Assembly (NCBI GenBank): GCA_019744775.1
Contig: JAIETZ010000002.1
Coordinates: 496,001-560,000, forward strand
From: Candidatus Obscuribacterales bacterium
Lineage (GTDB): Bacteria > Cyanobacteriota > Vampirovibrionia > Obscuribacterales > Obscuribacteraceae
Length of the DNA: 64,000 bases
Direction of reading: 5' to 3'
Shown piece after piece: positions 46,488-55,760 of this stretch. Under the pieces are notes generated by a model, which saw nothing but the letters and a program-made list of their open reading frames with translations, was not told the origin of the DNA and ran no database searches. Within the stretch, counting starts at the first letter, position 1, and each line of letters starts with the position of its first letter. Both the position numbers and the translations under genes were made by a program.

Positions 46488-46554
46488 CGCGCTTGCTCAG
46501 CTTCGAGTTCCTTAGCCAGGCTTGGCTTCGCTCGATCTGCTTCTACGATCCGAT

Positions 46555-48159
46555 TTACTCCCACTCGATGGTGGCTGGTGGTTTAGATGTGATGTCGTAG
46601 ACAACGCGGTTGATGCCGGGGACTTCGTTGACTATGCGGCGGCTTATGACTTCTAGAAGATCGTAAGGCAGACGGGCCCAGTCGGCGGTCATGCCGTCTT
46701 CGGATGTTACTGCACGTATAACGATTTGGTTTTGATAGGTTCGTTGGTCGCCCATAACGCCAACAGATTTTGTCGGCAAAAGCACACCGAACACTTGCCA
46801 GATTTGGCGATATAGACCATGAGCTTTTACTTCTTCGCGAATAATCCAATCTGCCTCGCGCAGCGTTTTCAATCTTTCTTTGGTTACTTCACCGAGAACA
46901 CGGATGGCCAGACCAGGACCTGGAAACGGGTGGCGGACGCGTATGCCTTCAGGGACGTCTAGTTCCATTGCCACTTTGCGCACTTCGTCTTTAAACAGTT
47001 TGGCAAATGGTTCAATAAGCTTGAATTGCAAGTCTTCCGGCAATCCACCCACGTTGTGATGGGATTTGATCTTTACGGCCACGCGTTCGCCTGTCTTGGG
47101 ATCTATCTTTGTGCCGGCTGATTCAATCACGTCCGGGTAAAGAGTTCCTTGAGCCAAATAATCAAATGGTCCAAGCTTTCTCGATTCCGATTCAAATACG
47201 CGAATAAATTCAGCACCAATGGCTTTACGCTTTGCCTCCGGATCAGTTACGCCCTCTAGCTTTTCCAAAAAGCGATCGCGAGCCTTGATGAAATGAACGT
47301 GAATTTTGAAATCGCGCTCAAAAGTTTCCACCAACCATTCCGGCTCATTTTTACGCATAAAGCCCTGGTCGATAAACATACAGGTCAAATTATCGCCAAT
47401 AGCCTTATGCAGGAGAAACGCCAGGGTAGAGCTGTCTACACCGCCGGATAAAGCAAGCAAGACCTTCTTGTCGCCGGCTTTTTCACGAACATCAGCAATA
47501 GCCTCATCAATGAATTTCTTCATCGTCCAGCTACCTTTGACTTTGCAGACACCAACAACAAAATTACGAATGATGTCTTGTCCGCCAATTGTATGCACTA
47601 CTTCCGGGTGGAATTGCACACCGTAAAAATATCTTTCTTCGTCAGCAATGGCTGCCACAGGCGTTGCCATCGTACGTCCTGTAATTTCAAAGCCTGCCGG
47701 CAGTTTAGTTACGCTGTCACCGTGACTCATCCAGCTTTCAACTGTCGAATCCATGTCTTTGAACAAATTGCCATGATGGACAACCGTCAAAGTAGCTCGT
47801 CCAAATTCTTTCACTTCAGCAGGCTTAACAGTGCCACCTAATTGATGCGCCATAAGCTGCATACCGTAGCAAACACCTAACACGGGCACGCCCAATTTCC
47901 AGATATTGGGATCACAGAGCGGAGCTCCTTCTTCATAAACACTATTGGGACCGCCCGAGAGGATTATTCCTTTCGGATTCAGTCGTTTCAGTTCTTCAGC
48001 AGTTATGTGGAAAGGTAAAAGTTCAGAATAAGTATTCAGTTCGCGGACTCTTCGTGCTATCAATTGCGAATATTGTGAGCCAAAGTCCAGAATAGCGATG
48101 CTGTCAGTCAGCACATTGTCCTTCAGTTGATCCATTGACCTTGCCGCTTGTGTGCTCAC
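46555..48159 (-). CDS. guaA: GMP synthase (glutamine-hydrolysing)
   Basis: Makes GMP from XMP with glutamine and ATP. The N-terminal glutaminase domain has the nucleophile in [12 protein letters not shown] and the His/Glu of VQFHPEV; the ATP pyrophosphatase domain has LSGGVDSST; the dimerisation domain has [13 protein letters not shown] and ends in the usual [10 protein letters not shown] chose the GTG at 48159 (534 residues), with AAGGAGA before it; an upstream start at 48198 would add 13 odd residues. It is 60 bases downstream of the GT87-like gene. Confidence 0.97.
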   Translation of the reverse strand: MSTQAARSMDQLKDNVLTDSIAILDFGSQYSQLIARRVRELNTYSELLPFHITAEELKRLNPKGIILSGGPNSVYEEGAPLCDPNIWKLGVPVLGVCYGMQLMAHQLGGTVKPAEVKEFGRATLTVVHHGNLFKDMDSTVESWMSHGDSVTKLPAGFEITGRTMATPVAAIADEERYFYGVQFHPEVVHTIGGQDIIRNFVVGVCKVKGSWTMKKFIDEAIADVREKAGDKKVLLALSGGVDSSTLAFLLHKAIGDNLTCMFIDQGFMRKNEPEWLVETFERDFKIHVHFIKARDRFLEKLEGVTDPEAKRKAIGAEFIRVFESESRKLGPFDYLAQGTLYPDVIESAGTKIDPKTGERVAVKIKSHHNVGGLPEDLQFKLIEPFAKLFKDEVRKVAMELDVPEGIRVRHPFPGPGLAIRVLGEVTKERLKTLREADWIIREEVKAHGLYRQIWQVFGVLLPTKSVGVMGDQRTYQNQIVIRAVTSEDGMTADWARLPYDLLEVISRRIVNEVPGINRVVYDITSKPPATIEWE

Positions 48160-48219
48160 AGGCTGTCTCCTTCTGAAGTATGAATATGTGTAGCACATTA
48201 CGTTAGAGACGCATGAATG

Positions 48220-49476
48220 TCAATGAAATGTAACCGTTTCATTCGCATCACTCTTGCGCCAGACTAATAGCCACATGACCAAACCGTAGACAAACAAGAT
48301 CATGGTTCTTACAGTTATGGGCACCGGCAAGAAAAGAACAAGCCAACCAAATATAGGATAAAAGCGAAGCAGCAAAAGGCTCAACCGCTGTCCAACAGGC
48401 AGTATTAGAATAGATGGCAAGTCCGCTGGCTCAAGCATTAATACGGCCGGCAAAGCCAAAAGAACCCACTCATACAAATGAGTATGCAAGCTAAACAGCA
48501 AAGCGCTCAGCACGCTAAGTACTATCAAATTATTTGAGCCGGCATCAGATTTAGCACTGTTTCTAGCCCGCAAATAGCTGACCGCCAAAACAGCCAACAT
48601 CACAGCGGCGCTTAGATATAGTGCCGGCGTAGTGGGCAGTATATTGCTGAGCAAACCTCGAAGGTTTACCATTTCCCCAGGGAATACACCGTCTACGCCT
48701 ACATTGTTCTCGGCTCCGTGCAGCACTCCTAAATAACCAACGATGTTCGGCCAACCCAACACAATACCGGCTACAGCAAGCATTAGACACTCGGCAAGAA
48801 CAAACGATAGTAGAGTTTTCTTGCGAAAGCCAACCAATGCCGGAATAAGCAAGAACGGAGTGTACTGGAACTTAATAGTGCTCAAAGCCAGTGCAATGCC
48901 TTCGGCAATTTGATTCTTTTTCAAAAGAGACCAACACCACAAACAAACTATAGACAAATACAACCAACTGGTTTGCCCCAAACACATAGTGCGAAATCCA
49001 CACAATGAAGCAATCATAGAAAAAACCACCAGCGCAAAGACCATGCCGGACAACTTGTTTGTTTTCAACCAAACTACCCTGAGCGCAACTATCGACAGCA
49101 AAAGCCCACCAAAATTCCATATAAGGTAAGCAATATTGAGAGAAAACAATGGCAGCCACGTAAGCATGACCATAAAATGCGGTGGATATTGAGAATAGCT
49201 TACGCTGTCCACATGCATCGGCTCAATTAGCGCATTGTAGAAGTCCAACTGAACACTTGGGCTGTAGATGCCACTGGTTTGACCGGCCCAAATAATTTTG
49301 CCCAACACATAATATTTGACGAAATCGATAAAGAACGTTCCGTGAGCGCGGACTTGCTCAAAAAACTCCGCGCTTAATGCAAGTTTGAAGACATACAGAA
49401 TAAGTCCGACTGACCAGACTATGGCAAGGGCAGCATAAAGGATATCTAGAGACTTAAGTACTTTGAGCCGCATCAA
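48220..49476 (-). CDS. GT87-family (DUF2029) polyprenyl-linked mannosyltransferase-like protein
   Basis: A 418-residue membrane protein with about 10-11 hydrophobic segments. TFFIDFVKYYVLGKIIWAG gives the D-F-x-x-Y-Y of the first external loop of GT87 enzymes, and SQYPPHFMVMLTWLP is the following family block (YPP). GT87 members such as PimE move mannose from polyprenyl-phosphate-mannose. It lies upstream of guaA on the same strand and divergent from the gene at 49517, with only 40 bases between the starts. Confidence 0.78.
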   Translation of the reverse strand: MMRLKVLKSLDILYAALAIVWSVGLILYVFKLALSAEFFEQVRAHGTFFIDFVKYYVLGKIIWAGQTSGIYSPSVQLDFYNALIEPMHVDSVSYSQYPPHFMVMLTWLPLFSLNIAYLIWNFGGLLLSIVALRVVWLKTNKLSGMVFALVVFSMIASLCGFRTMCLGQTSWLYLSIVCLWCWSLLKKNQIAEGIALALSTIKFQYTPFLLIPALVGFRKKTLLSFVLAECLMLAVAGIVLGWPNIVGYLGVLHGAENNVGVDGVFPGEMVNLRGLLSNILPTTPALYLSAAVMLAVLAVSYLRARNSAKSDAGSNNLIVLSVLSALLFSLHTHLYEWVLLALPAVLMLEPADLPSILILPVGQRLSLLLLRFYPIFGWLVLFLPVPITVRTMILFVYGLVMWLLVWRKSDANETVTFH

Positions 49477-49516
49477 ACCCTCTTCCTCGATCCCAGCCGA
49501 TTGACAAGCAGCAACT

Positions 49517-51025
49517 GTGCCTATAGAGTCAGAACTAGGTATCGCCTTACTATTTTACGCTTTTGTTTTCATGATTTTCTTCTTTGTCCTTCTTCTCTCT
49601 TTTATAGCCGGCTGCTTCGTAGCCGGCGTTTCCCTGCATGACCCTGATACATGTTGGCAGTTGGCTCTGGGCAAACTCATTTTTGAAACAGGCGCAATTG
49701 TGCGCAGTGATCCTTTTTCTTACACCTTCAATGCAACTCAAGCAGGACATGGCTTTGTCATGTATCAGTGGCTGTCAAATCTTATCTTCTATGCGACTTA
49801 TAAAACTGGCGGCATATTTGCGTTGCTTTGCCTAACAGCAGAAGTTCTATCGCTGGCATTCATTGTCTTGCCCATCTGCCGCGCGTACTTCTTAGGCAAA
49901 TTATCCTGGCTGTCCTATGTTTCCGTACTACTTGCTACCCTCGCCGCAAGTTTCCATTTTCTTGCGCGCCCGGAAATCTGGTCGTACTTGTTTATGTCCA
50001 TGTATTTGGCAATCTCCTTTGATGTTGCCGCGCTCAACAAATCAACCATCAGCCGTAAACACGTGCTGGCTATATTCTTGCTTATGGTTTTGTGGTGCAA
50101 TTTGCACAGCGGATTTGTTTTAGGCATTGTACTCTTATTAGTACAGGCAATTTGCATTGCCATTTCTCTGCCAAAATCTGCACCCAATCAAGCTGCCCCT
50201 ACCGTGTTCACATGCTTGGCGGCATCTATTATGGCCAGTCTTGTTAATCCGTATGGTGTCAATCTGTGGCGCTATCTACCCGATTTATTCTTCCCTAACT
50301 TCAACAAACACATAGTAGAGTTGCAACCGCTAACCATTTCCGAACTAGCGACACCAACATTTTTACCTTACATAGCACTTGCCGTACTAGGCATATTTGC
50401 ACTTGCACAGTCAATGAAAACCGACAAGAGAGCTATAGGTGTTTTCCCAGTTGCCTTGTTTGTTCTGTCCGTCGCTGCCGGTATTTTTTGCCGCAGACTC
50501 ATACCGTTTTCAGCAATCATTGAATGCATGACGATTATTCAGTTTTTTGCAAGCACAAAACCAATCAAATCGACAGTAAATTTCCTCGTTTACACAATGT
50601 TGATGATCTTAAGTGTGGTAGCAGGAGTCTATTGGACAAGCACACGAGACACAATAAAAATCGCCATCCCCCAGCGAAGTGCCGCCTTTCATCCACCAAT
50701 GAAAGCCCTAGATTATTTACAATCAAATCTACCAGCAGGCAATCTGCTCAATGACCCACAATTCGGCAATGTAATGATTCTGCACATGAATCCGGCTCCG
50801 AAAGTGTTCATTGATACACGATTCGATATGTATGGCAGTAAGCTGGTCGACGAATACTATCGACTAGCAAAATGTGAAAACGATTTTGCAAACAAGCTAA
50901 ATGAGAGAAACATCGGTTGGGTATTCATGCGCCCCCAGGAAAAACTGGTCGCCCAACTGAGACAAGATCCACACTGGAAAGTCGTCTTTGAAGATGACCA
51001 CTCTGTCATTCTCGTGCGCCAGTAG
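49517..51025 (+). CDS. Polytopic membrane protein, DPDTCW family, GT-C-like
   Basis: A 502-residue protein with about 11 membrane segments and a C-terminal external domain of about 130 residues (YLQSNLPAGNLLND, VFIDTRFDMYG, VVFEDDHSVIL). The first loop reads DPDTCWQLALGKLI then DPFSYTFN, acidic residues placed as in GT-C enzymes. The protein at 52898 shares this plan (DPDLWGHVRFG, DPYSYVN, SLDGRRETVYP, LVYEDDQYGLF), so they are paralogues. The GTG start at 49517 has no good ribosome site; translation may begin at ATG 49571, still before the first helix. Confidence 0.65.
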   Translation: MPIESELGIALLFYAFVFMIFFFVLLLSFIAGCFVAGVSLHDPDTCWQLALGKLIFETGAIVRSDPFSYTFNATQAGHGFVMYQWLSNLIFYATYKTGGIFALLCLTAEVLSLAFIVLPICRAYFLGKLSWLSYVSVLLATLAASFHFLARPEIWSYLFMSMYLAISFDVAALNKSTISRKHVLAIFLLMVLWCNLHSGFVLGIVLLLVQAICIAISLPKSAPNQAAPTVFTCLAASIMASLVNPYGVNLWRYLPDLFFPNFNKHIVELQPLTISELATPTFLPYIALAVLGIFALAQSMKTDKRAIGVFPVALFVLSVAAGIFCRRLIPFSAIIECMTIIQFFASTKPIKSTVNFLVYTMLMILSVVAGVYWTSTRDTIKIAIPQRSAAFHPPMKALDYLQSNLPAGNLLNDPQFGNVMILHMNPAPKVFIDTRFDMYGSKLVDEYYRLAKCENDFANKLNERNIGWVFMRPQEKLVAQLRQDPHWKVVFEDDHSVILVRQ

Positions 51026-51306
51026 ACACAGTCGATTCGCAGAGCTGCGCTAGAGCCTCGGAACTGTCATATAGCCCGGCTTTGCAGCGACGTCTGCTAG
51101 AGGAATTTCCTATAACCTAGGGCGAAATACCTGTAATTTACCTATGTCAATTTGCTACTTTGGACATAGATATTCATATCACCACTAGCAATTGAAATAG
51201 CTCAAAAGCGGCACTAATCAACGACTACAAGAAAAACCCCGGAGGCGCGAAGCCTTTGGGATTTTTCTCGTTGCAATTTGGAATCTTAGTCCTACTGGAG
51301 GTCATT
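51026..51306. other. Gap with an inverted repeat and a terminator
   Basis: No gene is seen. CTATGTC (51142-51148) and GACATAG (51163-51169) form a 7-bp inverted repeat with 14 bases between; it may be an operator or a promoter-region site for the repeat protein gene. A strong hairpin follows at 51230-51267. Confidence 0.4.
51230..51267 (+). terminator. Strong hairpin upstream of the repeat protein gene
   Basis: Left arm starts AGAAAAACCCC (51230-51240), right arm ends GGGATTTTTCT; about 17 paired bases with few mismatches around GCGA. The A and T tracts are part of the stem, so it can stop transcription both ways. It lies 200 bases after the gene ending at 51025 and 40 bases before the next start, so it could also be an attenuator. 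Confidence 0.7.
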
Positions 51307-52764
51307 ATGCACTCTTCATCCAATTTCAAGAAAGACCTGTTGATATTTTTTGGTCTCCTCGGTCTCCTTTTTTACCTAAACTCAATACCAATAGAGCCGA
51401 CCATGACTCCGGCACAATTGCAAATGGCCACCGATGGACTTGAGCCTGGCTCCAGTCTCCTGGACAACCACGACAACCTTCTGGCGCTCAAACGCCCCGA
51501 CGGACAATTGTGGGAATTCGGTTACACAAGAAAAGAAACCGGGGTAATTTGGAAAAGCTATTACTTCATCATGAGCAAAGTTGTTGAACCACAAGGAAAG
51601 ACATGGACTCTCACTGATGAGAAAAAGCATCAATGGACAGCCTCAACAGGTGAAACATGGACAGGCGATTACGATCTAGCCAAGGATATTTACGGAGACT
51701 ATCGCTTTGAGACAGTACTCAAACGACTTCGTGACGACACCATTGTCATGCTCATTCATCCGTCGGGCTATGTTGTCTACGCAAATAATAACGGCTCGGT
51801 TAGCCAAATTAGCACAGCTACCGGCGAAAGCTGGAAATTCAGTTACGACAAAAGTGATGCAAACAAAACAGGTGGTCCTCATAAGCACAAGCCCATCGCT
51901 TTGACCGATCCTTCAGGCAGAAATTGGCAGAAGGGATCAGACGGCTGGACATCGGATGACGGCAAAGAATTCAAAGGTGATTACTCGTTTACAGAATACG
52001 AGATCAACTCCGGCTTAAACTTTGCCACAATCAAGCGTTCAGCAAACGAAGCAAATCTTTCCGATGCAGTCAGTCCAACCAACAATACGGTCACTTACGA
52101 CACCAAGGCACATAAGGCATTGATATCTGAACGACCGAATAACTCACTCAGCCAATTCGATTACAGCTACTCCAACTTCCGGTCATCGTTAAAATGGTGC
52201 CAAGAGCCAACCGGTCAGGAATATAGAAAAGACGGCGACAATTGGGTCACTTCAGACAACCAAAAGACCGACGCCAAATTCTACGACTACTCTGAACTTT
52301 CCTCATCAGTAGGTTATGGCGCTCTTGAGAAAGAACAAGCCAAGGTGAGTTACATCTGGCACGCTACCGGCTGTGACCTTGAATGTGGCAGCGACGCGAC
52401 TGTCACAGCGATACATTATTCGAACGGCACATCGCGCAGGTTTTGGTATCAGAAAGACGACAGCCCGTTTACTGATGACAAACTTGTTAAAGTGCTGGAC
52501 CGCGATGGCACGCTCTGGTTGCGCGAATCAGATAAGTCCTGGAAATCGGACAAAGGGGAAACTTTCAACGGTGACTTCTTTGTCGACTCCGATCTATCGC
52601 ACAACGTCTGGGGGTTCGGTACCTTCAAGAAGATATCCGGTTCCAATACGGAAATTACTTTCTCCGGTTGCCCATCTCACGTCGTCAGGCGAGAATGCCG
52701 TAACGGAGGAGGTCCGCGAGGCGGAGGACAACAATGCGAAGACAAGTATTACGTCGTGCCGTAA
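51307..52764 (+). CDS. Membrane-anchored tandem-repeat surface protein
   Basis: A 485-residue protein from ATG 51307 (GGAGG seven bases upstream; an earlier in-frame start at 51256 lies inside the terminator hairpin). One N-terminal membrane segment or uncleaved signal (about 10-28) is followed by four repeats of about 100 residues, each with a W-x-x-D/T-x-G-x-x-x-x-G-D-Y/F core: GETWTGDY, GKEFKGDY, a degenerate KTDAKFYDY, and GETFNGDF. DPSG/DRDG turns precede each core, as in YD/RHS-like beta repeats. The C-terminus has six Cys in the last 60 or so residues of the frame. Probably an external, beta-rich protein of unknown role. Confidence 0.65.
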   Translation: MHSSSNFKKDLLIFFGLLGLLFYLNSIPIEPTMTPAQLQMATDGLEPGSSLLDNHDNLLALKRPDGQLWEFGYTRKETGVIWKSYYFIMSKVVEPQGKTWTLTDEKKHQWTASTGETWTGDYDLAKDIYGDYRFETVLKRLRDDTIVMLIHPSGYVVYANNNGSVSQISTATGESWKFSYDKSDANKTGGPHKHKPIALTDPSGRNWQKGSDGWTSDDGKEFKGDYSFTEYEINSGLNFATIKRSANEANLSDAVSPTNNTVTYDTKAHKALISERPNNSLSQFDYSYSNFRSSLKWCQEPTGQEYRKDGDNWVTSDNQKTDAKFYDYSELSSSVGYGALEKEQAKVSYIWHATGCDLECGSDATVTAIHYSNGTSRRFWYQKDDSPFTDDKLVKVLDRDGTLWLRESDKSWKSDKGETFNGDFFVDSDLSHNVWGFGTFKKISGSNTEITFSGCPSHVVRRECRNGGGPRGGGQQCEDKYYVVP

Positions 52765-52778
52765 ACAAATCAATCAGA

Positions 52779-52815
52779 TGGCTTAGGCGAAGGACTTTGT
52801 CTTTCGTCTTAAGCC
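52779..52815 (+). terminator. Intrinsic terminator after the repeat protein gene
   Basis: TGGCTTAGGCGAAGGAC with TTT loop and a near-perfect complement ending TTAAGCCA, followed eight bases later by a T run. Confidence 0.75.
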
Positions 52816-52897
52816 ACCTGCATGTTTTTTGAAACAGGTTTAACTATACCTTTTAGTATTTTGTGGACATTTTCCACGAATGGCAGAGTCGATTATC

Positions 52898-54442
52898 TTA
52901 AGGGAAAAATTTCTTGCGAGCTGGAAGTTCTTTTTTTGACGCCAAAAGCTTCGCCTCTTGCTCGGAGTCTGCCTTGGCGAATAAGCCATACTGATCGTCT
53001 TCGTATACTAAATGCCAATTCGGATATAGCCTCATCAAATTAAAAACAGCTGCGTCTTTTCCGGCAAGCACCAAATCTGTTGGATAGCCTGTCAACAAAA
53101 CGTCCCATTGACCAATTCCCTCTTGAAACGCTAAGTTTTCCAAATATACTTTGTCCGGATAAACCGTTTCCCGTCTTCCATCCAGCGAAACTTTGCATTT
53201 GGGTCCCAAGTGAAAAATTATGTATTCGCCGTCATTGTAGCCAGTGGCAATATTGCCTCGGATATTGGCCTTTTTAATAAGCTCAACTGCTATTTGAGGG
53301 TATACCGGAGGTATTTCTATTGATCCTCTAGTAACTGTTTTGACGACACAATAACTAGCGGCACCAAGAAACATTAGTATCAGGACGGTCTTGAATTTGC
53401 TGGAATAAGAAGGATAGCCGCTTTGCGCAAATGTTGGGTCATGCTGTCGAAACCAATTTGCAATTTGCTGCGGAAGAAATACAAATGTGGCGATCACAAA
53501 CAGCGGCAAATGCCTACTGGCGATCACTGGAGCGATAACAGTGATTACCCAGATCAATGAGAGTGGCGGACTCGCTTTTACTTTGCTGAAAATCACACTC
53601 AGAGCTGTAATGATCACTGTTGCCAGGTAAAACAATCCAGAAACACTTGCGATTTTGATAGGCACCCACTCAACGATTTCAGGTCGTTGCGTGGTGGCAG
53701 TTTTAAGCAAAAACGTAATTAGCTCATAGCCATAGGGATTGACCAGGACGGCGGCTATACATAAAAGCACCGATGTAAGTATCAGAAAAATCTGTTTTCT
53801 ACTTAATTGCCTGTAGTTCAAGGACAGGTGTGCAAAACTCCAAGCAAAGAATATTGCCAATCCAGCAAGAAAACCACCATGCATGTTTACCCAAACAGCA
53901 AAAATTGGCGGCAGAAAAAATAGATATCCATACTTACGCCCCTCAGACTGTTTAAGAATCAAGCAAGTCAGGGTAAAAAATATATATGTCGACAATTGCG
54001 GGCGTACCGTTTGCAAATAAGGCAACATCATAGTTACAGCAAACGTTAACGCAATTAGTGCGTGCAACATACGAAAGCCATGCTGTTTCAAGCAAAGATA
54101 GAAAATAGAAAGAATCACTAGGGCAACAGACAACTTAATACTAATCAGCCCAAACCCACCAAACTGGTTAAACATAAATCCCATAAGCGTTTCGTATAAC
54201 CATTCATGATTTATCCACTTGAAGCCTGCATTGACATACGAGTAGGGATCTATTTCCGTCAGCCTGCCGAGCCGCAGCACATCTTGTCCGAAGCGCACGT
54301 GTCCCCACAAATCCGGATCGGCCTCGGTCCAAGACAGGCGGAAAATGAGGACGCTTAGAGCAAGCACCAAAATACTGGCGTTTAGCCAACGGTCAAGGCA
54401 TGACTGTGAGACGGCGTTTTTTTCTTTGCTTACCGAGTCCAC
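52898..54442 (-). CDS. Polytopic membrane protein, DPDLWGH family, GT-C-like
   Basis: A 514-residue paralogue of the protein at 49517. After one membrane helix it has EADPDLWGHVRFG and ITEIDPYSYVN-like TEIDPYSYV, then NHEWLYETLMGF. About 11 membrane segments and a C-terminal external domain follow (GYNDGEYIIFHLGP, SLDGRRETVYP, LVYEDDQYGLF). The acidic residues of the first loop suggest a GT-C fold, but the family has no assigned activity that I know. It is transcribed toward the repeat protein gene and lies upstream of nothing on its strand except gdhA. Confidence 0.68.
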   Translation of the reverse strand: MDSVSKEKNAVSQSCLDRWLNASILVLALSVLIFRLSWTEADPDLWGHVRFGQDVLRLGRLTEIDPYSYVNAGFKWINHEWLYETLMGFMFNQFGGFGLISIKLSVALVILSIFYLCLKQHGFRMLHALIALTFAVTMMLPYLQTVRPQLSTYIFFTLTCLILKQSEGRKYGYLFFLPPIFAVWVNMHGGFLAGLAIFFAWSFAHLSLNYRQLSRKQIFLILTSVLLCIAAVLVNPYGYELITFLLKTATTQRPEIVEWVPIKIASVSGLFYLATVIITALSVIFSKVKASPPLSLIWVITVIAPVIASRHLPLFVIATFVFLPQQIANWFRQHDPTFAQSGYPSYSSKFKTVLILMFLGAASYCVVKTVTRGSIEIPPVYPQIAVELIKKANIRGNIATGYNDGEYIIFHLGPKCKVSLDGRRETVYPDKVYLENLAFQEGIGQWDVLLTGYPTDLVLAGKDAAVFNLMRLYPNWHLVYEDDQYGLFAKADSEQEAKLLASKKELPARKKFFP

Positions 54443-54467
54443 TTTGTTGTTTTTACCCTAGTCAAAG

Positions 54468-55724
54468 CTAGTAACCGCGCAGGATCATCGCCTTAGCCAC
54501 ACGTTCAATAGCGACAATGTAGGATGCCTCGCGCATAGTCAACTGGCGCTCTTTAGCCACAGCTGACACCTGGTTGTATGCTGCCACCATAATTCTTTCC
54601 AATTCAGTACGCACTTCGTCCACCGACCAGTAGTGATTGTTGAGATTTTGCACCCATTCGAAATAGGACACAATTACACCGCCAGCGTTCGCCAAGATAT
54701 CCGGCACAACAAAAACTCCACGCTTTGCAAGAATGTCATCGGCTGCAGCGTCCGTACAATCATTTGCACCTTCAACAACAATTTGTGCTTTTATTTGTTT
54801 GGCATTTTTGAGAGTAATGGCATTGCCCAAAGCAGCCGGAATCAAAATGTCACACTCTTGCTCTAGTAATTCTTCGTTGGTCATCCACTGAACTTCAGCA
54901 AAACCTTTCAAGCCGCGATTTTGTCTGTAATGAGCTTCTGCACTGAGCAAATCAAACCCACGCGGGCTGTAAATTGCGCCTTGCGACGTAGAGACGCCGA
55001 TGATTTTTGCGCCCAATTCTTGTTCAATTAAACGTGCGCCATAAGAGGCTACATTGCCGAAACCTTGAAAAACAACGCGGCACTTGGTTAAATCCAGTCC
55101 TTTTTCACGCGCAGCCTCACGTACCGCGTACATGACACCGCGCCCTGTTGCTTCGTCACGTCCTAGCGAGCCGCCTATTTCCAATGGCTTGCCTGTTACA
55201 ACGCCCCAGGATTGCCCATGCGTTTTTGAGTATTCATCAACAATCCAAGCCATCACCTGCGAATTTGTGTTCACGTCAGGTGCAGGAATATCGATACGTG
55301 GTCCGATATTTTCACCGAGCAAATTAGTAAAATTGCGCGTCAATCTTTCCAATTCGCGAGGGCTCAATTGCTTAGGATCGCAAGCAATTCCGCCTTTGCC
55401 GCCACCGAATGGAATGTTTACTACAGCTGTTTTTAACGTCATCAAATGCGCCAGTGTTCGCGCCTCGAGCATATCCACATCCGGGTGATATCTCAATCCA
55501 CCCTTAAACGGGCCACGCGCATCGTTGTGCTGCACACGATAACCCTGAAACGTGACAAACTTGCCGCTGTCCAGTCGTAATGGAATTTCGACAACAATCA
55601 CCCGTTTGGGTCTATTTATTGCCTGCAAAACATCCGGATCTATCAGCTTGTTGAGTCCACTTAATTGTTCAATTGCCGATAACGAAAACGTGGTAACCGC
55701 GTCGTGAGCAATGGTGGTACTCAT
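54468..55724 (-). CDS. gdhA: Glutamate dehydrogenase
   Basis: Oxidises glutamate to 2-oxoglutarate and ammonia, or the reverse, with NAD(P). The 418-residue size fits the hexameric 45-50 kDa class. GYRVQHNDARGPFKGGLRYH and PFGGGKGGI hold substrate-binding and catalytic Lys residues, PAPDVNTNSQVMAWI follows, and the dinucleotide domain has FQGFGNVASYGA. I use the ATG at 55724 after GGAGA; an upstream start would add 11 residues. Cofactor choice cannot be decided by eye. Confidence 0.95.
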   Translation of the reverse strand: MSTTIAHDAVTTFSLSAIEQLSGLNKLIDPDVLQAINRPKRVIVVEIPLRLDSGKFVTFQGYRVQHNDARGPFKGGLRYHPDVDMLEARTLAHLMTLKTAVVNIPFGGGKGGIACDPKQLSPRELERLTRNFTNLLGENIGPRIDIPAPDVNTNSQVMAWIVDEYSKTHGQSWGVVTGKPLEIGGSLGRDEATGRGVMYAVREAAREKGLDLTKCRVVFQGFGNVASYGARLIEQELGAKIIGVSTSQGAIYSPRGFDLLSAEAHYRQNRGLKGFAEVQWMTNEELLEQECDILIPAALGNAITLKNAKQIKAQIVVEGANDCTDAAADDILAKRGVFVVPDILANAGGVIVSYFEWVQNLNNHYWSVDEVRTELERIMVAAYNQVSAVAKERQLTMREASYIVAIERVAKAMILRGY

Positions 55725-55760
55725 AGACAATCTCCGGTTAGGGATTCCATATTGCAAACA

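Noticed and set aside
46555-46849. 88-codon open frame overlapping the 3' end of guaA
   Set aside because: It is an alternative frame of guaA; its Arg/Ser-rich content is typical of a shadow.
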